Assembly: GCA_902540805.1 (NCBI GenBank)
Contig: CACBON010000007.1
Span: 1 to 58,123 of the forward strand
Length of the DNA: 58,123 nucleotides
Direction: 5' to 3'
Source: an uncultured Alphaproteobacteria bacterium
Lineage (GTDB): Bacteria > Pseudomonadota > Alphaproteobacteria > Methylaequorales > Methylaequoraceae
Shown here: positions 20,970 through 33,312 of the stretch, piece by piece
How positions within the stretch are numbered: the first letter of the stretch is position 1
How the letters are laid out: every line of letters starts with the position of its first letter
Notes under the pieces: generated by a model
Told to the model about the DNA's origin: nothing
The model's database searches: none
What the model saw: only the letters and a program-made list of their open reading frames with translations
Translations under genes and position numbers: made by a program

Positions 20970-23900
20970 CTAGATATTATACAATTCTTGGATAGATTTA
21001 ACTGAAATTTCACTATCATTCACAATATTCAACCCGGTGATTGCAATTTTGGCTGCTGAAATCGTTGTGAAATAGGGTATTTTTTTACTTAATGCTGTTC
21101 TTCTTATTGATAAGCTATCTGCTAAAGACTTTGCACCACTTGTTGTATTTATAATGAGATGAATTTTATTTTTTTCTATAAAATCCACTATATGTGGACT
21201 TCCTTCATTTACTTTTTTAATAATTTTTACATTTATTGAAAATTTTTTAAGAAATTTAGCGGTGCCTTTAGTAGCATAAATTTTAAAATTGATCTTTTCT
21301 ATAACTTGACAAAGTAGAAGAATATTTTCTTTATCTTCATCTCTAACTGAAATAAATATTGAACCTTTCTCAGGTAATTTATTTCCAGCTGCCATTTGAG
21401 ATTTTAGAAACGCCATTGGAAAATTTTTATCTACTCCCATAACTTCACCAGTTGATTTCATCTCAGGACCTAAAATTATGTCTTCTCCAGGAAATCTATC
21501 AAACGGAAAGACGGACTCTTTGACTGTTACATAGTTTTTGTCTTTTTGATTTAGATCAAATGACTTTAGTTTTTTCCCTAGCATTACTTTTGTTGCTAGC
21601 TTTGCTAATGGTATTCCCTTTGATTTACTTATAAAAGGGACCGTTCTACTAGCTCTTGGATTCACCTCAATCACATAAACTTTATCATCTTTGATGGCAT
21701 ATTGAATATTTATGAAACCTATTATATTCAAATTTTGCGAAATGAGTTTTGTAATTCTTTTTATTTCATCAATAATTTTTGTGGACAATGTTTGAGGGGG
21801 TAACGAACAAGCTGAATCTCCTGAGTGTACCCCTGCTTCCTCGATGTGTTCTAAGATGCCAGAAATAAAAATATCTTTTCCATCTGAAATTGCGTCTACA
21901 TCAACTTCTTTTGCTCCTACAAGAAACTCATCTATCAGAATAGATTTATTGTTTAAAATAAAATTGTTGCTAAAGTAAGCAGATAACTCATCATAATCAT
22001 TTATGATTTTCATCGCTCTTCCGCCCAGAACATAGGAAGGTCTGATTACAATCGGAAATTCGATAGATCTTATTGTTTTCTTAGCTTCCGTAAAATTGAA
22101 AACGATATCGCTTTTTGGCTGCAAAATGTTTAAATCTCTCATTAATTTAGCAAACCTGTCTCTATCTTCACATAAATCAATAGATTTAAAAGATGTACCT
22201 AATATTTTAATTCCTGACTCTACCAATTTTTCCGATAATTTAAGTGGTGTTTGACCTCCAAGCTGAACAATTACTCCAAGTAATTTATTTTTAATATTTT
22301 CAGCATGGCAAATTTCTAAGACAGATTCTGAATCTAGTGGTTCAAAGTAAAGTCTGTCAGAAATATCATAGTCAGTGGAAACAGTCTCTGGGTTGCAGTT
22401 GACCATTATAGACTCAATACCTAGCTCTTTTAGTGAAAAAGAAGAATGAACACAACAATAATCAAACTCTATTCCTTGACCAATTCTATTAGGACCACCA
22501 CCCAAAATTATTACTTTTTTTCTATTGCTTACTTGGGTTTCTTCCTCAAATCTGTTATTTGTTTCTATACAGTTCCAAGAAGAATACATATAAGGAGTTT
22601 TAGATTGAAATTCACCTGAGCATGTATCAATATTTCTAAACGAATTGAAAAGTTTGTCTTTTTCTTTTATTTTCAAAATAGCGTTTTTTGAACATTGAGA
22701 TATTTGCAAAATTTTTTCATCTGAGAAACCATACTCCTTGGCTTGAATATATATCTCTTTTGAAATCTTTTTATTTTTCAATACTTTTTCATATTCAACC
22801 AACTCATAAATTTCTCTTACAAACCAGGGGTCATAATTAGAAGAATCAATAATTTTTTGTAAATCAATTTTTTTTCTAATGCATTCGGCAATTATTAAAA
22901 ACTTATTAGGTCGATTTTCGCTAAGTAAGTTTATAAGTTCTCTTTTATTTTTTTTTTGAAGAAATTTATTTGAATCTAATCCAATTAGATCAGTTTCCAG
23001 GCTTCTTATGGCTTTTTGAAAGGATTCTTTGAAACAACGACCTATAGCCATACACTCTCCAATTGACTTCATCGCAGTACCCAGTTTTTCCTCTGTCATA
23101 CTGAATTTTTCAAATGTAAACCTCGGAATTTTTGTAACAATATAATCAATTGTTGGCTCAAATGAAGCTGGTGTTGTTTTAGTTATATCATTTCTCAACT
23201 CATCTAAAGAATAACCAACTGCCAGTTTGGCTGCAATTCTAGCAATTGGAAAACCCGTTGCTTTTGATGCTAAAGCAGAAGATCTTGAAACTCTCGGGTT
23301 CATTTCAATAACAACGTTTCTACCTGTTTTGGGATTAATTGCAAACTGAACATTTGCACCACCAGTATCTACCCCTATTTCTCTTATAACCTTAATTGAA
23401 TCATTTCTCATTTTTTGGAACTCTTTGTCTGTTAGAGTTAGTGCAGGTGAAATTGTTACAGAATCTCCAGTATGTATTCCCATTGGATCAATGTTTTCAA
23501 TAGAACACACAATGATACAATTGTCCTGATTGTCTCTTATTACTTCCATTTCATATTCTTTCCAGCCGATAAGAGACTCCTCAATCAAAACTTCATTAAT
23601 CGGGGACAAATCTATACCTTTTTTTACTATCTTTATGAATTCTTTTTTATTTTGAGATGTCCCTCCGCCAGAACCACCAAGAGTAAAAGAAGGTCTTATG
23701 ATAACAGGAAATGAAAGATAATTAAGAGCTTTTAGAGCTTGATCTAAACTTTTAACAACAAATCCTCTAGGTGTGTCTAAACCAATTTTAGTCATTGACT
23801 TTTTGAAAAGCTCTCTATCCTCTGCTTTCTGGATTACCTTTTGGGTTGCACCAATTAACTTAACACCATATTTATTGAGAATTTTTTTATCTTCTAATTC

Positions 23901-24200
23901 TATTGATAAATTAAGTGCTGTTTGTCCTCCCATTGTTGACAAAAGTGCATCTGGTCTTTCTTTGATAATTATTTTTTCTAGCATTGATATGTTTAATGGC
24001 TCGATGTAAGTCCGATCAGCAAGTTCAGGGTCAGTCATAATTGTCGCTGGATTAGAATTTACCAGAATCACACTAAACCCCTCCTCTTTTAGAGCCTTAC
24101 ATGCCTGAGCTCCTGAATAATCAAATTCACATGCCTGACCAATAACTATTGGACCTGCACCGATAATTAAGATTTTTTTTATATCTGTTCTCTTAGGCAT
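20970..24200 (-). CDS. carB: Carbamoyl-phosphate synthase large subunit
   Basis: 1076 aa, two ATP-grasp halves, [24 protein letters not shown] and [22 protein letters not shown]. Confidence 0.98.
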   Translation of the reverse strand: MPKRTDIKKILIIGAGPIVIGQACEFDYSGAQACKALKEEGFSVILVNSNPATIMTDPELADRTYIEPLNISMLEKIIIKERPDALLSTMGGQTALNLSIELEDKKILNKYGVKLIGATQKVIQKAEDRELFKKSMTKIGLDTPRGFVVKSLDQALKALNYLSFPVIIRPSFTLGGSGGGTSQNKKEFIKIVKKGIDLSPINEVLIEESLIGWKEYEMEVIRDNQDNCIIVCSIENIDPMGIHTGDSVTISPALTLTDKEFQKMRNDSIKVIREIGVDTGGANVQFAINPKTGRNVVIEMNPRVSRSSALASKATGFPIARIAAKLAVGYSLDELRNDITKTTPASFEPTIDYIVTKIPRFTFEKFSMTEEKLGTAMKSIGECMAIGRCFKESFQKAIRSLETDLIGLDSNKFLQKKNKRELINLLSENRPNKFLIIAECIRKKIDLQKIIDSSNYDPWFVREIYELVEYEKVLKNKKISKEIYIQAKEYGFSDEKILQISQCSKNAILKIKEKDKLFNSFRNIDTCSGEFQSKTPYMYSSWNCIETNNRFEEETQVSNRKKVIILGGGPNRIGQGIEFDYCCVHSSFSLKELGIESIMVNCNPETVSTDYDISDRLYFEPLDSESVLEICHAENIKNKLLGVIVQLGGQTPLKLSEKLVESGIKILGTSFKSIDLCEDRDRFAKLMRDLNILQPKSDIVFNFTEAKKTIRSIEFPIVIRPSYVLGGRAMKIINDYDELSAYFSNNFILNNKSILIDEFLVGAKEVDVDAISDGKDIFISGILEHIEEAGVHSGDSACSLPPQTLSTKIIDEIKRITKLISQNLNIIGFINIQYAIKDDKVYVIEVNPRASRTVPFISKSKGIPLAKLATKVMLGKKLKSFDLNQKDKNYVTVKESVFPFDRFPGEDIILGPEMKSTGEVMGVDKNFPMAFLKSQMAAGNKLPEKGSIFISVRDEDKENILLLCQVIEKINFKIYATKGTAKFLKKFSINVKIIKKVNEGSPHIVDFIEKNKIHLIINTTSGAKSLADSLSIRRTALSKKIPYFTTISAAKIAITGLNIVNDSEISVKSIQELYNI

Positions 24201-25335
24201 TTTTTATGAGCTTAAAAAATTTATCAAATAAATATCTGCTATCTTGAGGACCTGGAGAAGATTCTGGATGATACTGAACAGAGAAAAAAGGTTTATTTTT
24301 TACCTCTATTCCTGCTATTGTGTCATCAAATAACGAAGTGTGAGTGACACTTAAATTTCTTGGGAAAGATTTCTTAGAAACAACAAAGCCATGGTTTTGG
24401 ACAGTAATTTCAACTTTTTTTGTTTTAAGGTTTTTTATTGGATGATTTGCTCCACGATGTCCATGGTGCATTTTCACAGTATTCGCGCTATAAATTAATG
24501 AAAGTATTTGGTGTCCAAGACAAATTCCGAAAATAGGTTTTTTAAAATTTTTCAGAGAACATAAGTTTTCTTTATTGTTTTTGAAGGTCGCCAAAGGATC
24601 TCCTGGACCATTTGAAAGAAATAGTCCAGATGGTTTCATTTTAATAATTTCGTCTATTGAAAAGTTATAAGGAAAAACAATTACGTCATATTTAGAGGAG
24701 CTTAATATATTTAAAATATTTTTTTTTATGCCAAAGTCGATAACAGCAATAAAATTCTTATTAATTTTAAATGATTTTAATTTTTTTTGATTGAACCACT
24801 TGTATATGTAACTCGTTGAAATCTTTGATGCTAAGTCTAGGTTCTTCATTCTAGGAAATTTCATTAATTTAGTTTTTAGATTTGCTATATTTTCAAATAA
24901 ACCATTTTTAGGAAAATGAATTAATGCTTTACACGCACCTGAATTTCTAATTTTTTTTGTAAGTGCTCTTGTATCAATATTTGAAACACATACTTTTTTG
25001 TTTATTTTTAACCAATTTTCAAAATTCATTTTTGATCTAAAATTAGAAGCTGCTGATATTGGGTTATTAATTATGCAACCTGATGCATAAATCTTATCAC
25101 TTTCATAATCCTCAAAATTCGCGCCCACTACACCAATGTGAGGAAAAGTAAAATTAATTATTTGATTAAAATAAGATGGATCTGTTAATATTTCTTGGTA
25201 GCCAGTAATTGAAGTATTAAAGCAAATTTCACCAAAAAAATTCCCAAAATAGCCTGACCCTTTGCCAAAAAAATAAGAACCGTCATCTAGCAGTAAAACA
25301 CAATTTTTTCCATTTCTTTTGACACTATTTTTCAT
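24193..25335 (-). CDS. carA: Carbamoyl-phosphate synthase small subunit
   Basis: [56 protein letters not shown]. Confidence 0.97.
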   Translation of the reverse strand: MKNSVKRNGKNCVLLLDDGSYFFGKGSGYFGNFFGEICFNTSITGYQEILTDPSYFNQIINFTFPHIGVVGANFEDYESDKIYASGCIINNPISAASNFRSKMNFENWLKINKKVCVSNIDTRALTKKIRNSGACKALIHFPKNGLFENIANLKTKLMKFPRMKNLDLASKISTSYIYKWFNQKKLKSFKINKNFIAVIDFGIKKNILNILSSSKYDVIVFPYNFSIDEIIKMKPSGLFLSNGPGDPLATFKNNKENLCSLKNFKKPIFGICLGHQILSLIYSANTVKMHHGHRGANHPIKNLKTKKVEITVQNHGFVVSKKSFPRNLSVTHTSLFDDTIAGIEVKNKPFFSVQYHPESSPGPQDSRYLFDKFFKLIKNA

Positions 25336-25408
25336 TTGTTCAATAATATACTTTGATATTATTAAATTCCAACTATTACATAGTAATATTGAAGTTTTTA
25401 TTTTGATT

Positions 25409-25870
25409 ATGCAGTCATTGAGAGAAAAAATAAAGCTAACTCTTGATCAAAACTTAAAAAGTAGAGATGAAATAGCTACATCAACTGTAAGATTAGTTTT
25501 AGCAGCCATAAAAGATCATGACATCCAATATAGAACCAAAAAGAAGGGCGACTCAATCTCTGACGAAGAAATACTAAATCTTCTTCAAAATATGATTAAA
25601 CAAAGAAAAGAAAGCGTCAAAATCTATTCTGATGCAGGAAGAGATGATTTAAAAAAAAGAGAAGAAAAAGAAATTGAAATCATTAGCTCATTTCTTCCTC
25701 ACCAAATAACATCTGAAGAACTTGAAAATATTTTACGTGAAACTATTGAAGAACATGGGTTTAATTCCATTAAAGACTTAGGAAAGCTTTTAGGCTTTTT
25801 AAAAGGTAAATATCCAGGACAATTAGATATGCAGGTAGTTGCTGAGAAAGCAAAAAAAAATCTTCAATGA
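25409..25870 (+). CDS. GatB/YqeY domain protein
   Basis: SLREKIKLTLDQNLKSRDEIATSTVRLVLAAIKD, IISSFLPHQ; start at the internal ATG 25409 preferred over 25319. Confidence 0.88.
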   Translation: MQSLREKIKLTLDQNLKSRDEIATSTVRLVLAAIKDHDIQYRTKKKGDSISDEEILNLLQNMIKQRKESVKIYSDAGRDDLKKREEKEIEIISSFLPHQITSEELENILRETIEEHGFNSIKDLGKLLGFLKGKYPGQLDMQVVAEKAKKNLQ

Positions 25871-27627
25871 TTAAGCATAACAATTCTGTAAACCAATTTT
25901 TAAATGAGGTAAATAACAAAGTAAGATTATCTGATTTTATTGGGCAGTTCGTTAATTTAGTGGAAAGAGGAAATTCATTTGTAGGTAATTGTCCATTTCA
26001 TAATGAAAAAACTCCTTCATTCAATGTTAATAACGATAAATCTTTATTTTATTGTTTCGGTTGTAAAGCTGGTGGAAATATAATTAATTTTATAAGTAAA
26101 TACAAAAACTTACAATTTGTAGAATCACTTATTTATATTTCTCAATATTCTGGTATTCCCTATATTTACGATAAGAAAACAAGTCAAATCAGTACAGAAG
26201 CAAAACTTCTTACAAATATTTTATGTAAAAGTAATACTTTGTTTAAAGAATTACTAGAAAAAAAAAAAATTGCTTACAGTTATTTAAAACAAAGGGGAAT
26301 CACTGATGAGGCTTTAAAAATTTTTAATATTGGTTATGCCCCAGATCATAAAAATTTATTAAAATATTTAGAGTTAGAGGGTTTAAGTTTTGATGAAATC
26401 AAAAAAACTGATCTTTTAATTAAAAATAATAAAGGAGAATTCTTTGGAAGGTTTAGCAATCGCATAACATTTCCAATATATAACTTTTCAAATGATATTG
26501 TAGGTTTTGGTGCGAGAACTATTCAAGACTCTAAAATAAAATATATTAACTCACAGGAAAGTTTGGTTTTCAAAAAAAGCCAATTACTTTACGGCCTGAA
26601 AGAAAACTCTGAACATATAAGATCAGAAAAAGAAATATTTTTAGTTGAAGGTTATATGGACGTTATAAAATTGTATTGTTCAGGAATTAAAAATGCAGTT
26701 TCGACTTTGGGAACTACGTTATCTGAAATGCAATTAAAAAAAATGTGGAATTTTTCAGATATACCTTATGTTTGTTTTGATGGCGACAATGCAGGGCAGA
26801 TTGCTTCAAAGAAAATAGCTGAAAAAGTTCTAAAGTTTTTGCTTCCTGGAAAATCACTGAAGTTTGTTTTAATTCCTGGAAATTTAGATCCAGACTCTTT
26901 CCTTCAAAATAAGAAAAAAGACGATTTTCTTGCTCTTAAAAACAAAGCAAAAGATCTCTCAATAATAATTTGGGAAGGTATCGAAAACTCTATTAAAAGC
27001 GATACACCTGAGTCTATTGCTTTAATTGATAATAAAATAAATGAAATTGTGAAGAAAATTGACGATGCTAAAGTTTCAAAGGAATATTTCAGATTTTTAA
27101 AATCTCAAAAAGAGAGTTTTATATGGAATAGAAATAATATTAGAACAAGTTTAAAGAAAAAGTCTTACTTAAACAAAATTATAGAAAATATTAATGAAAA
27201 GTTATTTTTAGTAATGATAATTTTTTACAAAAACCAACTAACAGATTACCATGAAGAAATTTTCCAAATAAAATTATCAAATGAACAACTTGAAAACGTC
27301 AAAACTGAAGTGCTTAAGAATTTTACTGCAGAATCCAAGTTAGTTCTTGAAGAGGAAAATTACAATAAAAAATTGGATCCTAACTTGTTTATTGAAATTA
27401 AAGAACTCAAAAAGACACACGCTACAAGTTTAAATGAAGAGGAAAAAAAAGTATTTTTTAGACAAATTCTTAATAACTTAAGATTGCCTAATCTTTTAGA
27501 GGAAAGAAGGTTAATTGAAAAGCAGATGGTAGAATCGTCCGAAAAAGTAATATCTGCAAACTTATTAAAAAAATACAATAAAATTTCTTATGAAATTAAG
27601 AATATACAGAATAAAAGTCTTGAATAA
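25867..27627 (+). CDS. dnaG: DNA primase
   Basis: Zn finger [14 protein letters not shown]...[33 protein letters not shown]. Confidence 0.97.
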   Translation: MIKHNNSVNQFLNEVNNKVRLSDFIGQFVNLVERGNSFVGNCPFHNEKTPSFNVNNDKSLFYCFGCKAGGNIINFISKYKNLQFVESLIYISQYSGIPYIYDKKTSQISTEAKLLTNILCKSNTLFKELLEKKKIAYSYLKQRGITDEALKIFNIGYAPDHKNLLKYLELEGLSFDEIKKTDLLIKNNKGEFFGRFSNRITFPIYNFSNDIVGFGARTIQDSKIKYINSQESLVFKKSQLLYGLKENSEHIRSEKEIFLVEGYMDVIKLYCSGIKNAVSTLGTTLSEMQLKKMWNFSDIPYVCFDGDNAGQIASKKIAEKVLKFLLPGKSLKFVLIPGNLDPDSFLQNKKKDDFLALKNKAKDLSIIIWEGIENSIKSDTPESIALIDNKINEIVKKIDDAKVSKEYFRFLKSQKESFIWNRNNIRTSLKKKSYLNKIIENINEKLFLVMIIFYKNQLTDYHEEIFQIKLSNEQLENVKTEVLKNFTAESKLVLEEENYNKKLDPNLFIEIKELKKTHATSLNEEEKKVFFRQILNNLRLPNLLEERRLIEKQMVESSEKVISANLLKKYNKISYEIKNIQNKSLE

Positions 27628-27671
27628 TATTCATCCACAGTTCATGTATTAATTGTAAAAGGTTATTTCCC

Positions 27672-29621
27672 ATGAAAAAAATACTATCTACGTCGAAGAA
27701 AGACGATTCAGAAGAACCATTAATTGATAAGTCTAGCGAAGGGCTCAAAAAGTTATTATTGAAAGGCAAGAAGAAAGGTTTCTTGCAGCGCTCAGAATGT
27801 GAAAAAGCTCTTGAAAATGAGAAATTTGAAGATAGAGACGAATTTTATTCAAAAGTCGAAAGTCTTAATATTCAAATATACGACGAAGACGGAGAAGAAA
27901 TTTCAAACGATGAGAATGGATCAGAGTTAGTCGCTACAGAAAAAGATGAAGATACTGGAAGAACTGACGATCCGGTTAGAATGTATTTGAAAGAAATGGG
28001 TAATGTTGAGCTATTATCTAGAGTTGGAGAAATAGCAATAGCAAAGAGAATAGAGGAGGGAAAAAAGAAAACTGCCGATGCTTTTTCAAAAAGTATAATC
28101 TCTATGATGTCAATTCAAAAGTTTTTTGAGGATTATGAATCTGGAGATCGTCAGATAAGAGATTTTATTGATCTTGATTCTACTTTAAGATCTGTAAATG
28201 GTGAACAAGAGGATTTTGAAGCAGATATTTCACTTAAAGAGGAGCAAATTTTCAATAATAATACTGACGAAGACCGCGGTGATGAGGAGGGGAAAACAAA
28301 TGATGAAGATCAAGAGGATTTTGATTCAGAATCATCTGATGACAACAATGAACTATCTGACTTATCAATTCTTGAAAAGGAAGAAAATCTCAAGCCACAT
28401 ATAACCTCAAACTTAGAAAAGTTTTCGAAACTATTTAAGAAGTATAGGAAATTAAAAGATGAATATATCAATCTGAGAATTTCAAATAAAAAAATTGATA
28501 TCAAATTGGACAAAAAAATTAAATCTGCTGAAAAATCAGTTTCGCAGCAGGTGATGAGTATTTTTATAAACCAAAATAGAATTGATGATGTAATTGAAAC
28601 ACATAGGATGTATAACATCCAAATCATTGCTGGAGAAAGAAAATTATTAGACATTGCATCAAAACTTAAGATATCTAACGAAGAATTTGAAAAAGAATAT
28701 AATAAAAATGGTCAACACAAAAATTGGCTAAGAAATTTAACAAAAAAAAATAATAAGAAGTGGGTGTCTTTCTCAAAAAAAGAGTTAACCCAAGAAATAA
28801 TTTCAAAATTTAAAGAGATAATGCTTTCAACATTGATGACAATAAAAGAAATAAAAGAAGTTTCTAGTCTCGCAAATGAAGGAGTTGTCCAATCAAGTAA
28901 GGCGAAAAAGGAAATGATTGAAGCAAATTTAAGATTAGTGATTTCAATAGCAAAAAAATATACTAACAGAGGGCTTCAATTTCTAGATTTGATTCAAGAG
29001 GGTAATATTGGTTTAATGAAGGCAGTAGATAAGTTTGAATATAAAAGAGGTTATAAATTTTCAACTTACGCTACTTGGTGGATTAGACAAGCAATAACAC
29101 GATCTATTGCTGACCAAGCAAGAACAATTAGAATTCCAGTTCACATGATCGAAACAATTAGTAAGTTAGTAAGGGTATCTAGACAAATTCTCAATGAAAA
29201 CGGAGTTGAGCCTCAACCAGAAGAGCTAGCCGCAAGACTTGGAATGCCCTTAGAAAAGGTTAGAAAAGTTTTGAAAATAGCTAAAGAACCAATCAGCCTT
29301 GAAACCCCTGTAGGAGACGAAGATGATAGTCACCTGGGCGATTTTATTGAAGATAAAAACATAAAACTACCACTTGATGCTGCTATACAAAATAATCTCA
29401 GAGAAGCTACTACTGGTGTTCTTTCTACATTGACACCACGAGAAGAAAGAGTGTTGAGAATGAGATTTGGAATAGGAATGAACACTGATCACACTTTAGA
29501 AGAAGTAGGTCAACAATTTTCTGTTACAAGAGAGAGAATTAGGCAGATAGAGGCAAAGGGTTTAAGAAAACTAAAACATCCTAGTAGATCGAGAAAATTA
29601 AGAAGTTTTCTTGATAACTAA
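27672..29621 (+). CDS. rpoD: RNA polymerase primary sigma factor
   Basis: [54 protein letters not shown], region 4 with [19 protein letters not shown]. Confidence 0.98.
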   Translation: MKKILSTSKKDDSEEPLIDKSSEGLKKLLLKGKKKGFLQRSECEKALENEKFEDRDEFYSKVESLNIQIYDEDGEEISNDENGSELVATEKDEDTGRTDDPVRMYLKEMGNVELLSRVGEIAIAKRIEEGKKKTADAFSKSIISMMSIQKFFEDYESGDRQIRDFIDLDSTLRSVNGEQEDFEADISLKEEQIFNNNTDEDRGDEEGKTNDEDQEDFDSESSDDNNELSDLSILEKEENLKPHITSNLEKFSKLFKKYRKLKDEYINLRISNKKIDIKLDKKIKSAEKSVSQQVMSIFINQNRIDDVIETHRMYNIQIIAGERKLLDIASKLKISNEEFEKEYNKNGQHKNWLRNLTKKNNKKWVSFSKKELTQEIISKFKEIMLSTLMTIKEIKEVSSLANEGVVQSSKAKKEMIEANLRLVISIAKKYTNRGLQFLDLIQEGNIGLMKAVDKFEYKRGYKFSTYATWWIRQAITRSIADQARTIRIPVHMIETISKLVRVSRQILNENGVEPQPEELAARLGMPLEKVRKVLKIAKEPISLETPVGDEDDSHLGDFIEDKNIKLPLDAAIQNNLREATTGVLSTLTPREERVLRMRFGIGMNTDHTLEEVGQQFSVTRERIRQIEAKGLRKLKHPSRSRKLRSFLDN

Positions 29622-29656
29622 AAAGTCAAGTAATATCATATAAATATTGTAATTAC

Positions 29657-29730
29657 AGGCCCGTAGTTCAGTTGGTTAGAACGCACCGCTCATAACGGTG
29701 TTGTCGGGGGTTCAAGTCCCTCCGGGCCTA
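29657..29730 (+). tRNA. tRNA with CAT anticodon (elongator Met or Ile2/lysidine type; not initiator)
   Basis: Cloverleaf by eye: AGGCCCG/CGGGCCT acceptor, GTTC/GAAC D-stem, CACCG-CTCATAA-CGGTG anticodon arm, T-arm GGGGG-TTCAAGT-CCCTC; CCA not encoded (ACCG). Confidence 0.93.
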
Positions 29731-29764
29731 CCGCATATATAATAAAGAAAATTTGGTTAATTAC

Positions 29765-30367
29765 TTACCCCGAAGTTTTTTTATCCATTGCTTCAATCAA
29801 TCCCAAAACCCCTTTGGGATTGTTTTTAATTACAGACATAAACTCTGCTCTTTGAGTTACTAACATGCTTACTCCATCAATGTTAACATCTAGGATCTTA
29901 AAATTTTTATTTTTATCTAGATATATTTTCCACATAAGTTTGAGAGTTGGGCCGTCTTTATTTAAAACATTCATTTTGACGTTATAATAATTGTTTTCAA
30001 TTAGTGAATCAACGGCCTGAAAGGTTCCCTCCCAACCTTTAAATTTGGGTGCATAAGTTGCCACTATGTAATCATTAAAACTTTCAACAAACTGTTTTCT
30101 CATTTTACTATCTAAATTTTTCCAATATCTTCCCAAAACAAAACGAGAAATATAATAGTTATCAAATGAATTCAAATAAAGATTTCTAAAATTAACATTT
30201 CTCTCACTTTCGGTTAAGTTAACATTTGAAACTTTTTCAACAACTTCTTTACCTAAATTTTCAACAAAATATTTACTTTGTTCTATTTTTTCGTCAGAAA
30301 CTGAATGGATTGGTATAATAAAAAGAGCGAGGATTATGAAGTTTCTAAAATAACTCATATTACTCAA
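29765..30367 (-). CDS. mlaC: Phospholipid-binding MlaC-like (toluene tolerance/Ttg2) protein
   Basis: Signal peptide; FVESFNDYIVATYAPKFKGW pattern, KILDVNIDGVSMLVTQRAEF. Confidence 0.87.
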   Translation of the reverse strand: MSNMSYFRNFIILALFIIPIHSVSDEKIEQSKYFVENLGKEVVEKVSNVNLTESERNVNFRNLYLNSFDNYYISRFVLGRYWKNLDSKMRKQFVESFNDYIVATYAPKFKGWEGTFQAVDSLIENNYYNVKMNVLNKDGPTLKLMWKIYLDKNKNFKILDVNIDGVSMLVTQRAEFMSVIKNNPKGVLGLIEAMDKKTSG

Positions 30368-31292
30368 TCAGATTAACTCTGGATTCATTAAAGCCAGGGT
30401 AGTTAGACGAAGGAAGAACTCCATTATAATATCTAGTCATATCTGATTTGGTTTCTACGTTTTCATTTTTCATTGTTGTAATTATATTTTTGGCGTCGGA
30501 CTTTAATTCTTCATCTTCAAATGTTTCAATAGGGAGCATGCTTAAAGATAGATCTTTGCTTTCAAGCTCACCTGAAATATCTTTTCTTCTTTTTTGTCTA
30601 TAAAGGCTCCTCATTGTAGCATAGAAATCCAACGAACCCTCTTTCATTTCATCAAGATAATCAAGGTATTTTTCTCTCGTTGAGACACCTCTTACAACTG
30701 GACCTGATAAGCGTGCCTCTAATCCTATTCCACTCATTCGATATCCAAAAGACAGAGGATTGGTTATTGTATCAACTCCAAGCCCAAAAGCATCTCTAAC
30801 ACTTGATGGTCCAAAAATTGGGAGCATAACATACGGACCGTCAGGAACTCCCCAGACTGCAAGAGTTTGACCAAAATCTTCCTCTGTGTCTGGTATGTTC
30901 CCAAAACTATCAGTACTGGCAACGTCAAACAAACCTCCTAGCCCAAAAGTCATGTTTATTAAGAATCTTCCAATTATATTCCCGATACTTTGTTTGTTTA
31001 ATTGTAAAATAGCATTGGCTAGACTGATTGGAGTTTTAGCTGTTGTTGCTAAATTAGTAAGGGGTTTTCTTGGTATATCTGGAATCTTTCTCCAACCTTT
31101 GGCCACAGGTTTAAAAAAATAATCATCTAAGTTATTGTTAAATTTAAAAATATTTCTATTCACATTTTCGAATGGGTCATTAACATTCTCTGTAGCTTCT
31201 GCATTTTCAACATTAAAAGAGATGAATGCTGAAATTACAAAGATCAACAACATCTTGTTATATTTTAAAATTAATTCTACCATATATTGCAC
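30360..31292 (-). CDS. mlaA: MlaA/VacJ family lipoprotein-like outer-membrane protein
   Basis: NDPFENVNRNIFKFNNNLDDYFFKPVAKGW, EDFGQTLAVWGVPDGPYVMLPIFGPSSVRDAFG, YLDYLDEMKEGSLDFYATMRSLYRQKR. Confidence 0.92.
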   Translation of the reverse strand: MQYMVELILKYNKMLLIFVISAFISFNVENAEATENVNDPFENVNRNIFKFNNNLDDYFFKPVAKGWRKIPDIPRKPLTNLATTAKTPISLANAILQLNKQSIGNIIGRFLINMTFGLGGLFDVASTDSFGNIPDTEEDFGQTLAVWGVPDGPYVMLPIFGPSSVRDAFGLGVDTITNPLSFGYRMSGIGLEARLSGPVVRGVSTREKYLDYLDEMKEGSLDFYATMRSLYRQKRRKDISGELESKDLSLSMLPIETFEDEELKSDAKNIITTMKNENVETKSDMTRYYNGVLPSSNYPGFNESRVNLIE

Positions 31293-31385
31293 ATTAATTA
31301 TTTTCTATTAATTTAAACTATTTTATATTAAAAAAATAAACTAAAAAACATAAAAATAAAATTTTTTAATCTTTGCGTAAATAAA

Positions 31386-32261
31386 ATGATATCAAATACA
31401 TTATTGTCAAAAAATATAAACGTATCCTTTGAATTTTTTCCCCCAAAAAACAAAGAATCAATAGAGTCTTTATGGGTTAATATAAAAAGATTGGAGCCCT
31501 TAGAGCCAAAATTTATTTCTGTTACTTACGGTGCAGGAGGTTCAATTAGAAATAATACTCACAGTTTAGTAAAAGAGATTAAACAGAAGACTTCGCTGAC
31601 GCCTGCGGCTCATTTGACATGTATAGGAACTTCAAAGGCTGAAATTGAAGGCATAGCAGAAGACTATTGGAACTCTGGAATTAAACATATCGTTGCTCTA
31701 AGAGGAGACGAAAGAGAGAATAAAACAAAAAACAAATTCAGTGACTTTACTTATGCAACGGATTTAATAGAAGTATTGAAAAAAAAATTTGACTTTGAAA
31801 TTACAGTTTCAGCTTACCCTGAGATGCACCCAGATTCTTCATCTATTAATCAAGAATATGATGTTTTAAAAAAAAAAATTGATTTGGGAGCTTCAAAAGC
31901 AATTACTCAATTTTTTTTTGATGTAAATAGTTACTTTGATTTTATTGATGGTGCCATAAAAAGAGGAATTAAAATTCCAATTATTCCCGGCATATTACCT
32001 GTGACTAATTGTAAAAGAACAATGGAATTTGCAAAAAAAATGAATTGCAAAATGCCCAAATCGTTATTGGACATGTTTGTCGGTCTTGATTCTGATCCTC
32101 AAACAAGAAAACTAGTTGCAACTACAATTGTATATGAACAATGCAGAAAACTTCTTGATGGAGAGGTAAAAGATTTTCATTTTTACACATTAAACAGAGC
32201 AGATCTCTCATTTGCCATATGTCACATTTTGGGTATCAGAACTTTGAAGGATGAAAATTGA
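31386..32261 (+). CDS. metF: Methylenetetrahydrofolate reductase
   Basis: NVSFEFFPPKN, FISVTYGAGGS, AHLTCIGTS, IVALRGD, AYPEMHPDS, ITQFFFD. Confidence 0.96.
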   Translation: MISNTLLSKNINVSFEFFPPKNKESIESLWVNIKRLEPLEPKFISVTYGAGGSIRNNTHSLVKEIKQKTSLTPAAHLTCIGTSKAEIEGIAEDYWNSGIKHIVALRGDERENKTKNKFSDFTYATDLIEVLKKKFDFEITVSAYPEMHPDSSSINQEYDVLKKKIDLGASKAITQFFFDVNSYFDFIDGAIKRGIKIPIIPGILPVTNCKRTMEFAKKMNCKMPKSLLDMFVGLDSDPQTRKLVATTIVYEQCRKLLDGEVKDFHFYTLNRADLSFAICHILGIRTLKDEN

Positions 32262-33310
32262 TGAAAAGCAACAACGAAATTATAAATGCTTTAAATAAAA
32301 AAATCTTAATTCTTGATGGTGCGATAGGTACAATGATTCAAAATGAAGAATTAAAAGAGAAGGATTTTAGAGCAGAAAGATTTAATAATCATCACGTTAA
32401 CCTCTTTGGAAATAACGACATATTAAATTTGACCAAGCCAAAACTGATATATGATATTCATAAGTCATATCTTGATGCTGGTGCAGACATTATTGAAACA
32501 AATACCTTTAATTCCACAGGAATCTCTCAGGAAGATTACAAATGTCAAGACTTAGCATATGAATTAAACTATCAGGGTGGTAATTTAGCAAGAAAAGCAG
32601 TTGATGATTTTCTTAAAAATAATCCAAATGAAAATAAATTTGTTGCAGGTGTTTTAGGACCTACAAATAGAACTTGTTCTATGTCCCCAGATGTTAACGA
32701 TCCAGGATTCAGAAATATAGATTTTGATAATTTATTTAATGATTATGAGAATTGCATCAGTGCATTGATTAAAGCAAAGGTAGATATAATTTTAGTTGAG
32801 ACAGTTTTTGATACCTTAAATTCAAAAGCTGCACTGTTAGCTATAAAAAGTGTTGAGCAATCAAATAACATTAAAATTCCCATCATGATTTCTGCCACTA
32901 TAACTGATTTATCCGGAAGAACACTCTCGGGACAAACAATAGAAGGTTTCTACAATTCAATAATCCATTCTAATCCATTAAGTGTGGGATTAAATTGTGC
33001 TCTAGGGCCAAAAGAATTAGAACCTTATCTAATTGAACTAAATAGGATTTCAGAGGTATATACAAGTATTCATCCTAATGCTGGTTTGCCAAACGCTTTT
33101 GGGGGATATGACGAAACACCAGATTCTATTGCAAAATTTGCTAAAGAATGGAGCGATAGTAACTATATAAATATTATCGGTGGTTGTTGTGGAACAACCC
33201 CTGAACATATAAAATTAATGAGTAAAGTCGTAATGAACAAAAAACCCAGGGTATTAAAAAAGAAATCTAACAATCTCCGTCTATCGGGTTTAGAAGCCTT
33301 TAATTTATAA
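32258..33310 (+). CDS. Homocysteine S-methyltransferase module of a split methionine synthase
   Basis: [64 protein letters not shown]. Confidence 0.93.
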   Translation: MMKSNNEIINALNKKILILDGAIGTMIQNEELKEKDFRAERFNNHHVNLFGNNDILNLTKPKLIYDIHKSYLDAGADIIETNTFNSTGISQEDYKCQDLAYELNYQGGNLARKAVDDFLKNNPNENKFVAGVLGPTNRTCSMSPDVNDPGFRNIDFDNLFNDYENCISALIKAKVDIILVETVFDTLNSKAALLAIKSVEQSNNIKIPIMISATITDLSGRTLSGQTIEGFYNSIIHSNPLSVGLNCALGPKELEPYLIELNRISEVYTSIHPNAGLPNAFGGYDETPDSIAKFAKEWSDSNYINIIGGCCGTTPEHIKLMSKVVMNKKPRVLKKKSNNLRLSGLEAFNL

Positions 33311-33312
33311 AA

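Noticed and set aside
28310-28654. 114-aa antisense ORF within rpoD
   Set aside because: Arises opposite the acidic/low-complexity part of rpoD; no independent support.
31293-31385. SAM, SAH or cobalamin riboswitch upstream of metF/metH
   Set aside because: Leader is short and almost pure A/T with no recognisable conserved core or stem pattern.
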